This document shows positions 36,847 to 45,776 of a DNA stretch of 64,000 bases, in pieces. Both the position numbers and the translations under genes were made by a program. This DNA is from Cyclobacteriaceae bacterium. GTDB lineage: Bacteria > Bacteroidota > Bacteroidia > Cytophagales > Cyclobacteriaceae. The stretch is from assembly GCA_028281285.1 (NCBI GenBank), contig JANQKF010000033.1, positions 186,001 to 250,000 on the forward strand, read 5' to 3'. Position 1 is the stretch's first letter, and every line of letters starts with the position of its first letter. The notes under the pieces are model-generated. The model made no database searches, had not been told where the DNA came from, and saw only the letters and a program-made list of their open reading frames with translations.

Positions 36847-38160
36847 ATGATTTACATAAGAGCGATTGTCGGTTTGGCTATTTTAGTCGGAATAGCGTAT
36901 CTGTTTTCCGGCAACAAAAAGAAGCTGGATTGGCGATTAGTAGGAATTGCGCTCTTGATGCAAATCATTATCGCACTCCTCATTTCAAAAGTTCCTTTCG
37001 TTGAAGGAGCATTTTCCTGGGTGAGTCAACAGTTTGTAACTTTTCTTGGCTTTGCTGCTGATGGAGCTGAATTTTTATTTGGTGACCTGGCCAGAAACAG
37101 TGATGCCGGTGCTACGAATTTACACCGCCTTGGATTTCTCTTTGCGTTCCAGGCCTTGCCAACCGTGATTTTCTTTGCGGCCGTTACTGCCGGATTGTAC
37201 TATTTGGGAATTCTTCAGAAAATCGTTTATGCCTTTGCCTGGATCATGGCTAAAACCATGCGTTTATCCGGAGCAGAAAGTATGTCAGCTGCCGGTAATA
37301 TCTTTCTCGGTCAAACAGAGGCACCTTTACTGGTTAAACCTTTTATCGATCGAATGACGAAGTCGGAACTCCTATGTCTAATGACAGGAGGGATGGCGAC
37401 CATCGCAGGGAGTGTACTTGCACTATATGTCACTTTCCTGGGAGGAAATGATCCGGTACAACAAGCACAATTTGCGACTTATTTGTTGAGTGCTTCTGTG
37501 ATGAATGCTCCTGCGGCCATATTAATGGCCAAGATGTTTCTTCCGGAAACAGAGCCTGAAAAGATAGACACAGAGCTGAAGGTGAACAAGGACAAAATTG
37601 GAGTGAACCTCATCGATGCCTTAGCTAGTGGAGCTTCAGACGGGCTGAAACTTGCACTGAACATAGGAGGGATGCTACTCGCCTTTATCGCTATCATCTT
37701 TGCATTGAATTGGTTGTTAATGGATGGCATTGGAAGCTGGACAGGCTTGAATGCATACGTGGTTTCCAGTACGAACGGAATGTTCGAGGGTTTTAATCTC
37801 CAATACATACTTGGCCAGGTATTCAGAGTGGGAGCCTTTGTGATGGGAGTGGATTGGGGAGAGACGTTGCAGGTTGGTAGTCTTCTAGGACAAAAAATTG
37901 TTATTAATGAATTGGTTGCTTATCTGGACTTGTCTACCATGAAATCGGCTGGGGGACTAAGTGCTAAGTCGATTATCATCGCGACTTATGCACTTTGTGG
38001 TTTTGCCAATTTCAGCTCGATTGCCATACAAATAGGTGGGATTGGAAGTCTGGCCCCAAGTCGACAAAGTGACCTCTCCAAATTGGGTATGCGGGCTCTA
38101 TTGGCCGCTACTCTAGCCACCATGATGACCGCTACGATTGCAGGGGCATTGTTTGGTTAA
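36847..38160 (+). CDS. NupC-family nucleoside transporter
   Basis: Inner-membrane concentrative nucleoside transporter of about 437 residues with some nine to ten hydrophobic helices. Family motifs are present: NIFLGQTEAPLLVKPFI, MTGGMATIAGSVLALYV, ASVMNAPAAILMAKM and TYALCGFANFSSIAIQIGGIG. It should import nucleosides with a sodium or proton gradient. I prefer ATG 36847 (MIYIRAIVGL); a GTG at 36826 in the same frame lies in the preceding terminator. No adjacent nucleoside-salvage gene. Confidence 0.93.
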   Translation: MIYIRAIVGLAILVGIAYLFSGNKKKLDWRLVGIALLMQIIIALLISKVPFVEGAFSWVSQQFVTFLGFAADGAEFLFGDLARNSDAGATNLHRLGFLFAFQALPTVIFFAAVTAGLYYLGILQKIVYAFAWIMAKTMRLSGAESMSAAGNIFLGQTEAPLLVKPFIDRMTKSELLCLMTGGMATIAGSVLALYVTFLGGNDPVQQAQFATYLLSASVMNAPAAILMAKMFLPETEPEKIDTELKVNKDKIGVNLIDALASGASDGLKLALNIGGMLLAFIAIIFALNWLLMDGIGSWTGLNAYVVSSTNGMFEGFNLQYILGQVFRVGAFVMGVDWGETLQVGSLLGQKIVINELVAYLDLSTMKSAGGLSAKSIIIATYALCGFANFSSIAIQIGGIGSLAPSRQSDLSKLGMRALLAATLATMMTATIAGALFG

Positions 38161-38163
38161 GGT

Positions 38164-39156
38164 TCAGGCAAAAGCCATTTCCCGGTTATACTTATTTCTG
38201 TACTCAAGCGGGGTAAGCCCTGCATAGCGTTTGAAAAGTGTTCTGAAGGTCTTGTCGTCATTATAGCCAACACCGAACATCACTTCATGAATCGTACTAG
38301 TGCTTGATTCCAACCTTTTTTTTGCGGCCTCGATCCGGACTCTCTGAATGTATTCGATAGGTGTGTTATGGGTGGCTTTTTTAAATCTTCGCACAAAGTT
38401 TCTGGCACTAGTCGAGGTCTTGTCAGCCAGTTGATTCACATTTATTTTCTCTGAGTAATTTGCCTCGATAAATTCCTGTACTTCTTTCACCTCTTCGTCC
38501 GAGTGGTCTTTCTGTCCATTAAAAATGACGAATTGATTCTGGTCCAATCGATCGAATTCAATCTCTGACATCTTTGAACACCAGATGGCCGTTTCCCTAC
38601 CATAATATTTTTCTACCAGGTAAAGCAATAGGTTCAAAAATGAATAGGCTCCACCGCTAGAGTAGATACCATTATCTTCATTGATGATCTTGTCCGGAAG
38701 AAGATTGACCTTGGGATACATCTTTTTGAATTTGTCATGAGTAACCCAATGCGTGGCACATGATTTTCCGTTCATCAGCCCGGTTTCAGCAAGTAAAAAG
38801 GCACCGCGACAGAGACTGGCAATCTCTGCATTGTGCTTAATTCTTTGGTTTTTGATCCAGGAAACGAATTCAAAGTTCAGTTTGATCTGCTCTTCAAGGT
38901 TGCCGACTATTCCTGCTACGATGATCAAGTCGGTCTTTTCTATTTCATGGATGGTTTTGGTAAGAGAGACCGTGAAAAAGCGGTTATAGGTCTGTGGCTC
39001 TTTTGATATACCTACCAAATCAATCGTAAAAATGCCCTCATTTGATAGACCATTCTTTTTGTGATAGCCATTGGCCATTTGAAAGAGGTTCATCGAGCCG
39101 ATTATGGTGTCTATAATCGCTAATCCCTTTGGTATGAGTACACTTATATGCTTCAT
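38164..39156 (-). CDS. GlxA-family AraC transcriptional regulator (DJ-1/PfpI + HTH)
   Basis: Regulator of about 330 residues. The N-terminal two thirds is a DJ-1/PfpI glutamine-amidotransferase-like domain with the nucleophile-elbow sequence ASLCRGAFLLAETGL; the C-terminal 100 residues are an AraC HTH pair (NVNQLADKTSTSARNFVRRFKKAT and VMFGVGYNDDKTFRTLFKRYAGLTPLEYR). I start at MKHISVLIPKG (39156); an upstream in-frame start at 39204 would add 16 unlikely residues. It diverges from the ABM-family monooxygenase gene and is a natural candidate to control it. Confidence 0.9.
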   Translation of the reverse strand: MKHISVLIPKGLAIIDTIIGSMNLFQMANGYHKKNGLSNEGIFTIDLVGISKEPQTYNRFFTVSLTKTIHEIEKTDLIIVAGIVGNLEEQIKLNFEFVSWIKNQRIKHNAEIASLCRGAFLLAETGLMNGKSCATHWVTHDKFKKMYPKVNLLPDKIINEDNGIYSSGGAYSFLNLLLYLVEKYYGRETAIWCSKMSEIEFDRLDQNQFVIFNGQKDHSDEEVKEVQEFIEANYSEKINVNQLADKTSTSARNFVRRFKKATHNTPIEYIQRVRIEAAKKRLESSTSTIHEVMFGVGYNDDKTFRTLFKRYAGLTPLEYRNKYNREMAFA

Positions 39157-39279
39157 AATGAAACAAAGGTATTGGATAGTTATGTCTAAATCAACCCTAT
39201 ACAATGTCGTAAAATACCCCTATAAAAGGTGTGAATATGACAGATCTTTGTGTTATAACAAATCAAAAAAGACATCACA

Positions 39280-39666
39280 ATGGAAAATCAAAACATCACA
39301 GTAGTCTACAAGTGGACCGCAAAAGAGGGCCAAAGTGAGGCCCTTAAAGGAATTTATCGACAAGTATCCGATCAAATGCAAGAGACTGAACCGAACGCTT
39401 TGCAAGTAGATTGCTACTTCGATGAAAGTTCTGATACACTAATTGTCTATGATTTCTTCAAAGATGCCGCTGCATTGGGTCAGCACTTAGGTACCACTGC
39501 GGCCGGGCATTTTGGAGATTTGCTTCAAATAGCCATTCCAGGTCCTTTTCTTTTCTTAGGCAATGTTCCTCAGGAAATGCAACAAGCTGCCTTGGGCATG
39601 GGACTTGATGCTACTTTCGCTCCACGTGTATTTGGATTCGAAAGAGCTAAAGAGGCTGTTCTTTGA
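39280..39666 (+). CDS. Antibiotic biosynthesis monooxygenase (ABM)-like protein
   Basis: Small cytoplasmic protein of 128 residues with the ferredoxin-like ABM fold (VVYKWTAKEGQSEALKGIYRQVSDQMQETEPNAL...VYDFFKDAAALGQHL). ABM proteins include quinol monooxygenases and heme-degrading enzymes, but many have no known reaction. It diverges from a GlxA/AraC regulator, and its last 20 bases overlap the convergent DHFR-like gene. The substrate is unknown. Confidence 0.75.
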   Translation: MENQNITVVYKWTAKEGQSEALKGIYRQVSDQMQETEPNALQVDCYFDESSDTLIVYDFFKDAAALGQHLGTTAAGHFGDLLQIAIPGPFLFLGNVPQEMQQAALGMGLDATFAPRVFGFERAKEAVL

Positions 39667-40201
39667 TGACCTCGTAGGTAAGTTCTACCATTCCGTCATT
39701 ATAAGCGGTTGTGTCCTTTAGGTGCAACCGCTTTTCTTTTCCAATAAAATCAAAAAATAACAGTCCTTTTCCGAGCAGAACCGGCATGATGGTATACACA
39801 ATTTCATCGGCAAGGTCTTGCTGGAGGAATGCCTTAGTCAGTACGGCTCCACCAACCATCCAAATGTTTGAATATTTTGATTTTAATTCCGTGACTAAAA
39901 CTGATAAATCACCTCCATAAAAACGGACTGATGGTTTTTCAGTCTCCAAATCTCTATTGGTGACTACTACGACCGGAGTATCACCATAAACCCACCCAAG
40001 TTGTAGGGCGTGTTCATAAGTAGTAGCCCCCATCACATAACAATCAATTGAATTGACAAACTCGGTGATTTGGTCCTCAGTAAGTTGGGTCCCTTTTTCG
40101 TAGGCATCAGTCGACTGCATCCAACTAAGATCATTATCATCTTTGGCAATGAAGCCATCGAGACTAGCGACCATGTGGATTGTAATTTTTGGATTTGCCA
40201 T
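39647..40201 (-). CDS. Dihydrofolate reductase-like (RibD C-terminal) protein
   Basis: A 184-residue member of the DHFR/RibD C-terminal superfamily. It has ITIHMVASLDGFIAKDDNDLSWM, DCYVMGATTYEHAL and NIWMVGGAVLTKAFLQQDLADEIVYTIMPVLLGKG, all typical of stand-alone bacterial paralogues. These bind NADPH but are generally not the folate enzyme. Expressed from its own start; its 3' end overlaps the ABM gene convergently by 20 bases. Confidence 0.88.
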   Translation of the reverse strand: MANPKITIHMVASLDGFIAKDDNDLSWMQSTDAYEKGTQLTEDQITEFVNSIDCYVMGATTYEHALQLGWVYGDTPVVVVTNRDLETEKPSVRFYGGDLSVLVTELKSKYSNIWMVGGAVLTKAFLQQDLADEIVYTIMPVLLGKGLLFFDFIGKEKRLHLKDTTAYNDGMVELTYEVIKEQPL

Positions 40202-40229
40202 ATTTTGAAATTAGTCAAGTAGGACAGAC

Positions 40230-40628
40230 CTACTCCATTTTTAAACGACTTTTGATATCCGCATAGGCCGCATGCACCAACCAGCTCACCACTTTTTCAT
40301 CAGCATCCTCGTTTGGTCTAAGCTTAACATGTCTCATTCGCTTGCCTGTGCCTTCTAAAATTCCTGTTTCGTCAAATAGCTCAGCACCATAAAAAAACCC
40401 AAGATTGACATGGGAGCTGAAGGCATTGACATAGGCAAAGGCGGCTTGATCCACACAACCAATAGGATAATTGTCGTGAAATATAATCTCCACATCCGGG
40501 CCACATTTGTCAATGACCTCCAACCACTTGATGACAATTGGGTGCAAGTCTGAATGGCGTTCAGCCAGCCAGGACTCCAAAGAGATATCCTGAATATCCT
40601 TGCCGTGGAATTTTAGGAGATTTGACAT
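40230..40628 (-). CDS. DUF1801 domain-containing protein
   Basis: Cytoplasmic protein of 132 residues with the DUF1801 (YdhG-like) pattern: HPIVIKWLEVIDKCGPDVEIIFHDNYPIGCV, then AFAYVNAFSSHVNLGFFYGAEL and GTGKRMRHVKLRPNEDAD. The domain is abundant in bacteria but has no established role; an iron/frataxin-like fold has been noted in some members. It is 28 bases upstream of the DHFR-like gene and probably co-transcribed with it. Confidence 0.85.
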   Translation of the reverse strand: MSNLLKFHGKDIQDISLESWLAERHSDLHPIVIKWLEVIDKCGPDVEIIFHDNYPIGCVDQAAFAYVNAFSSHVNLGFFYGAELFDETGILEGTGKRMRHVKLRPNEDADEKVVSWLVHAAYADIKSRLKME

Positions 40629-40655
40629 GTTAAGGTTCTTGAGCAGACTCTTAAT

Positions 40656-41420
40656 CTACCATATTTCATAGGCCAGGCCAAAAGAAGTTAGATTGTATCC
40701 TCTATTGTTAAGCAGTAGGGTTGCCCCCAATTCGGCTTTAAAGGTCCAGCGATTGTAGTTGGCAAATAACGTTGTATTTATCTGTGCATTTCTTCGAATT
40801 CGGCTTGAAATGGATCCCCAATAGCTTTGAAATCCGAAACTAAAGTCGTTGACGAAAAAGTTGAGTCGCATCTGTATTCCGGTATGAAAGGTCACCGGGT
40901 CAGGATTGATATTGACAAAGTCAGTTTCTTGTCCATCAGAAAGTTTTCTGAATTCGGCATATTCACCTCCTTCGTACATGACACCCAGTCTCGGTCCAAA
41001 ACTGAAGTTTTTATAGTGTTTGCCCAAGCGGAGATTACCTTCTACCATACCGCCTACACCCCAGATTGATTTGGTTCCCGGATTCAGGCGTTCCGGGCTA
41101 ACGCGATAATCCCCGGCAAAGCTAAAAACGCCATAACTCAGGTCGTACTGTTTTTCTACTCGGCTATGGTTGAACATAATGCTACCGAATTCCACTTGTT
41201 CATTATCTCCGTAGGCTACGTTCTGAGCATTGTGCGTGTAGCTACCCGAGATATAAGTCGCTTTTATTGGTATGGAAGTAGTATCAGCATAATTCGGTTT
41301 TGGCATAAAGGTGGTAGGACCATTGAGATTGGCAATGCCATACTCCGTCCGGCAACCACTTAGCGCTATCAATCCGGCCGAAAAAAGGACAATTACAATA
41401 CGAGGAAGCCTGGGTATCAT
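40656..41420 (-). CDS. Hypothetical lipoprotein, beta-rich
   Basis: A 254-residue lipoprotein; the signal IVIVLFSAGLIALSGC has a clear lipobox. The body alternates polar and hydrophobic residues and is rich in aromatic and Gly/Asn residues (YKNFSFGPRLGVMYEGGEY, FGFQSYWGSISSRIR, YNLTSFGLAYEIW), like outer-membrane beta-barrel strands. I do not recognise a named family. It may be an outer-membrane-associated barrel or a lipid-anchored surface protein. It is upstream of the DUF1801 gene on the same strand. Confidence 0.7.
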   Translation of the reverse strand: MIPRLPRIVIVLFSAGLIALSGCRTEYGIANLNGPTTFMPKPNYADTTSIPIKATYISGSYTHNAQNVAYGDNEQVEFGSIMFNHSRVEKQYDLSYGVFSFAGDYRVSPERLNPGTKSIWGVGGMVEGNLRLGKHYKNFSFGPRLGVMYEGGEYAEFRKLSDGQETDFVNINPDPVTFHTGIQMRLNFFVNDFSFGFQSYWGSISSRIRRNAQINTTLFANYNRWTFKAELGATLLLNNRGYNLTSFGLAYEIW

Positions 41421-41500
41421 TTACGTAATGGTATTTGATAAATATAACCAAGAATCAACCAAATGGAACGGTTTGGTAGATTTGAATAATGTAAAACCGC

Positions 41501-41590
41501 TTATTTCTTTTTCAGCTTCATGAGTTCTTTTTCCAGCTCGATTTTAAGTTTCTGGCCTTTTGGATGTTGGTTGAATGAAGGGTTTATGAG
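41501..41590 (-). pseudogene. Orphan C-terminal coding remnant (about 29 codons)
   Basis: Downstream of the membrane-protein gene a short minus-strand frame ends LKIELEKELMKLKKK, preceded in frame by a TGA. The Lys/Glu-rich amphipathic tail resembles the C-terminus of sulfatase-like enzymes. It has no start of its own and is probably a relic; a chance frame is possible. Confidence 0.2.
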
Positions 41591-41605
41591 TCAATCCGTC
41601 ATGCC

Positions 41606-42784
41606 CTAGATCTGGCTAAAATAATTCCCAGCATAGAAAAGGAACCCACCAATAAAGAAGGTATCAATCAACCCGCCAATACGGGCAATATAGGCTTGCT
41701 GAAAATCAATCGCCACTGGGTCATTCCCCTCCAGAACATTCAAGCGATGCCATTGAAGTTCAATATAATAGCGAGGAATTGAGAGTAATAGAACTCCGAT
41801 GATTGCCATAAACCCAAGGGCATACCCAACATTCTCGGTGCCAAGTCCTAGTGCACTGTCTCTCCATATCCAAATATTCAGAATAAGAAGGGCCACAATA
41901 ATTTTGGCTAAAAGGTAGGATTCGGTGAATGCTGATAACCGGTTTCTGAGAACTTCCACGCTGTATTGTTGCGGGTTTCGAGCGACCGGATCTTTATGTC
42001 TCCGGAGTGCATCTCCCACCTTCCAGGCAATTCTATACATCGACATAAACATGGTGAAAGCAAACAAAACCACGAATAGGAGCAGAAAGTTGATCAGCGC
42101 ATAATAAATTCCAGCAAACCCCCAATCGTGTGAAGCTGATACAAACCAATAACGAACCGAGTCGTTCTTCAAACCGTCTAGTCCAGTCATATAGTTGACA
42201 CTGAGCCAAATAGCGACTGACACGATAAGAAGTATCAAGGGGAATGGTCGAATAGAATCAAGGGCACGTTCCAGCCACTTCCAAAAACGATCAAATAGGT
42301 CTTTGTAGCTTTTATCATCATCTGTTCCTTCCAGTTCCTCTCTATAGTCACTCACGTTCGACCAACCCTTGAACACTGTGACCCCTAACCATGCGGTAAA
42401 ACCAACATAGAGTGGACATATCAGTGTATAACACCAGATGTTCAGACTGTCTTCCAAAAAGTAGACAACATTCGGGTCATCCCCTTGAAGCGTATCATTA
42501 AAGTAGGATACCAGTATCGATCCACCAAAACAGACAATTAGGGTGATAAGAAAACCCGTGATAAATGCTCGAAAGCCTGATTTTCCTGAAAAGGTACGGT
42601 GAAGGCTTACGGGTATGTCAGGAGCGATTTTGACAAACACAAAAGTGGGGATGAGCAGCAAAATCTTTACGAGCCAGAAACGCCAGAAAAAATAAAAGAT
42701 TCTGTAAATCCAGACATCATTGCTGACAGGTCCACCTCCAACTTTATTGATTAGCTTTTCTTTAAGTTTTGATTTATGGGCCAT
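41606..42784 (-). CDS. Multi-pass membrane protein of unknown function
   Basis: About 392 residues with six or seven hydrophobic helices (for example GFLITLIVCFGGSILVSYF, FPLILLIVSVAIWLSVNYM, LINFLLLFVVLFAFTMFM, ALGFMAIIGVLLLSI). It has no signal peptide and no family motif that I recognise. A soluble Asp/Glu-rich loop (YREELEGTDDDKSYKDLFDRF) lies near the middle. I chose ATG 42784 (MAHKSKLKEK), two bases after the stop of the upstream hydrolase; a longer in-frame start would overlap that gene. The pairing suggests a functional link with the hydrolase. Confidence 0.8.
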   Translation of the reverse strand: MAHKSKLKEKLINKVGGGPVSNDVWIYRIFYFFWRFWLVKILLLIPTFVFVKIAPDIPVSLHRTFSGKSGFRAFITGFLITLIVCFGGSILVSYFNDTLQGDDPNVVYFLEDSLNIWCYTLICPLYVGFTAWLGVTVFKGWSNVSDYREELEGTDDDKSYKDLFDRFWKWLERALDSIRPFPLILLIVSVAIWLSVNYMTGLDGLKNDSVRYWFVSASHDWGFAGIYYALINFLLLFVVLFAFTMFMSMYRIAWKVGDALRRHKDPVARNPQQYSVEVLRNRLSAFTESYLLAKIIVALLILNIWIWRDSALGLGTENVGYALGFMAIIGVLLLSIPRYYIELQWHRLNVLEGNDPVAIDFQQAYIARIGGLIDTFFIGGFLFYAGNYFSQI

Positions 42785-42786
42785 AG

Positions 42787-43734
42787 CTATTGTTGATCTA
42801 AATTGAGTATCCAATTACGGATTGAGTCGAATGCCTTATTTCGATCGGAGTCATTCACAATGCTGTGAAGCATATCGGGAAAGAAGGTGTACTCAATATT
42901 GTCGGAGTCACAATCCATGATGATTTGATTTAATTTCTTTTGAGTCGATAAAAAATCTTTTCCTCCCTGGATGATTAAGAGGGGTGTTTTGAGCTCGCAA
43001 AGGTTTTTTCTGGACTTTTTGATAACTCTATTCGCCTGGACAAGATATCGTGGACTTATGCGTCTGGCACCAAGTGTATCCTCGTTAAATGCCCATTGCA
43101 GGAATGTTGAATCCTGACTGTAAACCGTGGGGTCGTAGCTAAGTTTCACGGGCTTTCGTGGCGCGAATGTATAGCCAGCCAGAAGCCTGAAAATGGTTCC
43201 CAGACTTACCTTTCCCCCGCTTTTAGTCACAAGGCTCGTGACCACCACACCATCTACTAAATCCGGGCGATGTTGTGCCACCCATAAGCTTAATGAAGAG
43301 CCCAGGCTTTCACCAAGAAGAACAATTTGCCTGTTGGGATATGACTTCTCCACCAGTTCCAGTATTTCGATAACATCACTAACATGCATACCAAGATTCT
43401 CAAGATCTCCCTTTTTCCCATTCCAATGACCGAACCCTCTCAAATCCATACTTATGGAAGAAATCCGCTGCTCATCGAGGTAGTCTTGCAGGTAGGTAAA
43501 TGATCCTGCGTGTGCGCCCAAGCCATGGATGGCCACCACAATTGGGCTCTGATCTGATTTGATTCTGAGGTCCAGATAGTTGATCGATCCATCCGAGTAT
43601 TTATAAAATCTTGATAGCGATTCACTGAGGGCTTCATTGTGAGGGTTCACTAGCGTGGGGCTCTTAATGAATACGCCACAGGAAGTAAGCATCAGGGTGG
43701 AAATGAGCACTGGCAGAAGTCGCTTAATAGTCAA
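42787..43734 (-). CDS. Alpha/beta hydrolase lipoprotein (S33-like)
   Basis: A 315-residue lipoprotein (lipobox LTSC) of the alpha/beta-hydrolase / lysophospholipase type. The oxyanion region is VVAIHGLGAHAGSFTYLQDYL, the nucleophile elbow is GESLGSSLSLWVA, the acid region is IIQGGKDFLSTQKK, and the catalytic His is in FPDMLHSIVND. It would act on a lipid or peptide ester at the envelope. It is the first gene of a two-gene unit with the membrane protein. Confidence 0.85.
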   Translation of the reverse strand: MTIKRLLPVLISTLMLTSCGVFIKSPTLVNPHNEALSESLSRFYKYSDGSINYLDLRIKSDQSPIVVAIHGLGAHAGSFTYLQDYLDEQRISSISMDLRGFGHWNGKKGDLENLGMHVSDVIEILELVEKSYPNRQIVLLGESLGSSLSLWVAQHRPDLVDGVVVTSLVTKSGGKVSLGTIFRLLAGYTFAPRKPVKLSYDPTVYSQDSTFLQWAFNEDTLGARRISPRYLVQANRVIKKSRKNLCELKTPLLIIQGGKDFLSTQKKLNQIIMDCDSDNIEYTFFPDMLHSIVNDSDRNKAFDSIRNWILNLDQQ

Positions 43735-44069
43735 TTAATGTGGGTTTAGTATGCTTAAAATATCTGATTTTTCCTTCGAAAAATAATATAACAGACTGGT
43801 TTATATTTTTCAATAATGAATTCACATATTGTCCCATTTATCATTAGGAACTGCTAGAGATGTCAGTATTCACATTATGCTAATGTTGGTCTCGGCCTGG
43901 CCGGCAGATTTTTAACCATCATGACAGAAAAATAGGTAGATATTGACTTTAAATTGGCAATGGTTTAGTTATGATTTCGCTTTTATATCAGACGTATTTT
44001 TGTGTTAGCTTTTGTTATAGTTAATTGGTTTAAGGCACTAATCCTGTTACAAAATTCCGCAATTCTAAA
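43735..44069. other. 335-bp gap at the left edge of the cassette array
   Basis: No gene is visible. Two short sequences near its right end, TTATATCAGA (43983-43992) and TTCCGCAAT (44055-44063), recur in the same order just outside the opposite end of the array (51587-51596 and 51611-51619). The rest is AT-rich without recognisable structure. Confidence 0.5.
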
Positions 44070-44121
44070 TGCTAACGGCTAGTGTAAGGTGCGTTTCAAT
44101 GCACTTTGCACCTTGTTACCA
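44070..44121 (-). repeat. attC-like site 1 (52 bp)
   Basis: AAGGTGC (44086-44092) pairs with GCACCTT (44108-44114), flanked outward by GCTAAC (44071-44076) and GTTACC (44115-44120). Unpaired bases lie on one arm only, as expected of attC. It follows the glycine-zipper gene. Confidence 0.6.
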
Positions 44122-44149
44122 CATAGTGCTTTTTATTTTTTCTCTATGT

Positions 44150-45274
44150 CTATAAAGTAGTAAAGTACAACCAATCATGTTCCCGCATCATCTTTTGACT
44201 TTTAATCTTATTAATGTATTCCACTGCAAGTGCAGGTGTCAAACTTCCTAATATTCCACCGGTAAATCCTCCAATTGCACCACCTGCAATACCTCCGATA
44301 AATGAAGTAGGAATTGATATCCATCCATTAATTTTTTTTAATCGTTCAATATCCTGATTTGTCTTTATGAGGTTTTTCAAACATTCTTGAGCGAATCGGG
44401 GGTCAATATTGATTCCTAAGCGTGTGGTTTCGTCTATTTTATCTCGCAGTTTACAGACATGTTTATGTCTTAGTAGTTTAATCCATCTCGATGGGCTTTG
44501 CGGTTTGTACGTAGGAAAGGCAATTGTGAAAAACTTCTGGGCCACGGTATACTTTTCTTTTTTTTCATCAGCTATTTCGGCTGCAATGGGTAGAAGCATT
44601 TTGTAGTAGCTGTTTAAGGTAGTCCAGTTGTATAACTTAGCACCGAGTGCTTTTGATAAAAGTATATTCATAAGTACAACTTCGATTGAAGGGATAATCA
44701 ATCTCATCAGCATTTCGTTTTCTTTTTTTGTACGTTTTCTCTTATTTGTTTTTAATACAAATCTTTCCAATTCTTTTACTCTATCATATTCAATTTTTCC
44801 ATGTTTTTCATATAGGTATTTAAAAATCCCATATGGAGCTAAATCAAAGTCTGATAGCTTATTTCCAAATTGCTCTTTTAAAAGTGTTCTCGTTTCTTCA
44901 AAAGATTTAACATGATCCTTGAATGATTGAATCCATAGAGGAACTTTGTAAGTAATTGCACTGGTATTCGTTTTTAATTCGTTCTTGCAATTCTCAATTG
45001 TACTAGTGAGGTTTACTAATTCTAAAAACTCTTCATCTTTTAGTACCCTCAGTGACTCCCTTAAGTTCTTGTAAATGGAGTCTTTAGAATCTAAGATTCT
45101 GGTGAATGAATATTCATCAAATAGTAACTTTTCGGAAATTAGAAGCAAGGAGTAATCAATTTCAACTCTCCCTCCATCTGAACTTAAAGGAGGTAGCAAA
45201 CCCGAATGAATCAATCCTTTGGGGTCATCAATTCTATTCATGTGTGGCTGGAATGAGCCAAGTAAAAATTTCAT
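44150..45274 (-). CDS. Unknown protein with C-terminal glycine-zipper helix
   Basis: A 374-residue protein carried in the first cassette; I do not recognise a family. The first 300 residues are Lys/Glu-rich and mostly helical, with no signal peptide. The C-terminus contains a Gly-rich hydrophobic stretch (FIGGIAGGAIGGFTGGIL) of the glycine-zipper type that could insert in a membrane. The gene ends 29 bases before its attC-like site. A defence or toxin role is conceivable because cassettes often carry such genes, but nothing in the sequence proves it. Confidence 0.75.
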   Translation of the reverse strand: MKFLLGSFQPHMNRIDDPKGLIHSGLLPPLSSDGGRVEIDYSLLLISEKLLFDEYSFTRILDSKDSIYKNLRESLRVLKDEEFLELVNLTSTIENCKNELKTNTSAITYKVPLWIQSFKDHVKSFEETRTLLKEQFGNKLSDFDLAPYGIFKYLYEKHGKIEYDRVKELERFVLKTNKRKRTKKENEMLMRLIIPSIEVVLMNILLSKALGAKLYNWTTLNSYYKMLLPIAAEIADEKKEKYTVAQKFFTIAFPTYKPQSPSRWIKLLRHKHVCKLRDKIDETTRLGINIDPRFAQECLKNLIKTNQDIERLKKINGWISIPTSFIGGIAGGAIGGFTGGILGSLTPALAVEYINKIKSQKMMREHDWLYFTTL

Positions 45275-45286
45275 TAAATGTCATTT

Positions 45287-45433
45287 AGGCAACGGCATAT
45301 GTGGTAATGGTCTCGTGTATGATCAGTAGAGGATTTTAACCCACTAAACTTTTTGATAGTATTAATCTTTGATTTAAAGTTTTATGTTTCAAAATAGCAC
45401 TTAACTCGCTTTTGTTTATACACAATGTTGTAG
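45287..45433 (-). repeat. attC-like site 2 (147 bp)
   Basis: AGGCAAC (45287-45293) and GTTGTAG (45427-45433) bound an imperfect palindrome whose outer arms read GGCAACGGCATATGTG on one side and, reverse-complemented, TACAACATTGTGTATA on the other. It follows the broken VOC gene. Confidence 0.6.
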
Positions 45434-45446
45434 TGAGTTTTTTTAA

Positions 45447-45765
45447 TCACATTTCAAAATTAGGAATTGGAGAAGAGACATCCACTAATGTTCCATTTGG
45501 GTCTTTCAATAGTAATCTTCTTTGTCAATAAAAGGTATTGGTTAGGTATACGAAAATTTCAAGTCTTTCCTTTTTTGCAATATGAAATACTTCATCAGCA
45601 TCCTCTACAACGAAAGTCACATAAAACCCTTGCGGATTGTTTTGATCGCTATCTAGAATAGTTTCACTAGTTCTATTGATAATTCCAAGTTCAAGTTGTT
45701 TATCTTTTTGAAATTAAGTGAACAAACCAATCGCTATTATAATCGACATTTAATACTATGATGCT
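45447..45765 (-). pseudogene. Broken VOC (glyoxalase/bleomycin-resistance) gene
   Basis: Minus-strand frames spell a VOC-family protein in three pieces: VDYNSDWFVHLIS, then KDKQLELGIINRTSET...FYVTFVVEDADEVFHIA, then RRLLLKDPNGTLVDVSSPIPNFEM ending at 45447. At least two frameshifts separate them and the N-terminal third is missing, replaced by the 3' end of the CPBP gene cassette. It is non-functional and marks a deletion that fused two cassettes. Confidence 0.75.
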
Positions 45766-45776
45766 TAATTTATTAA

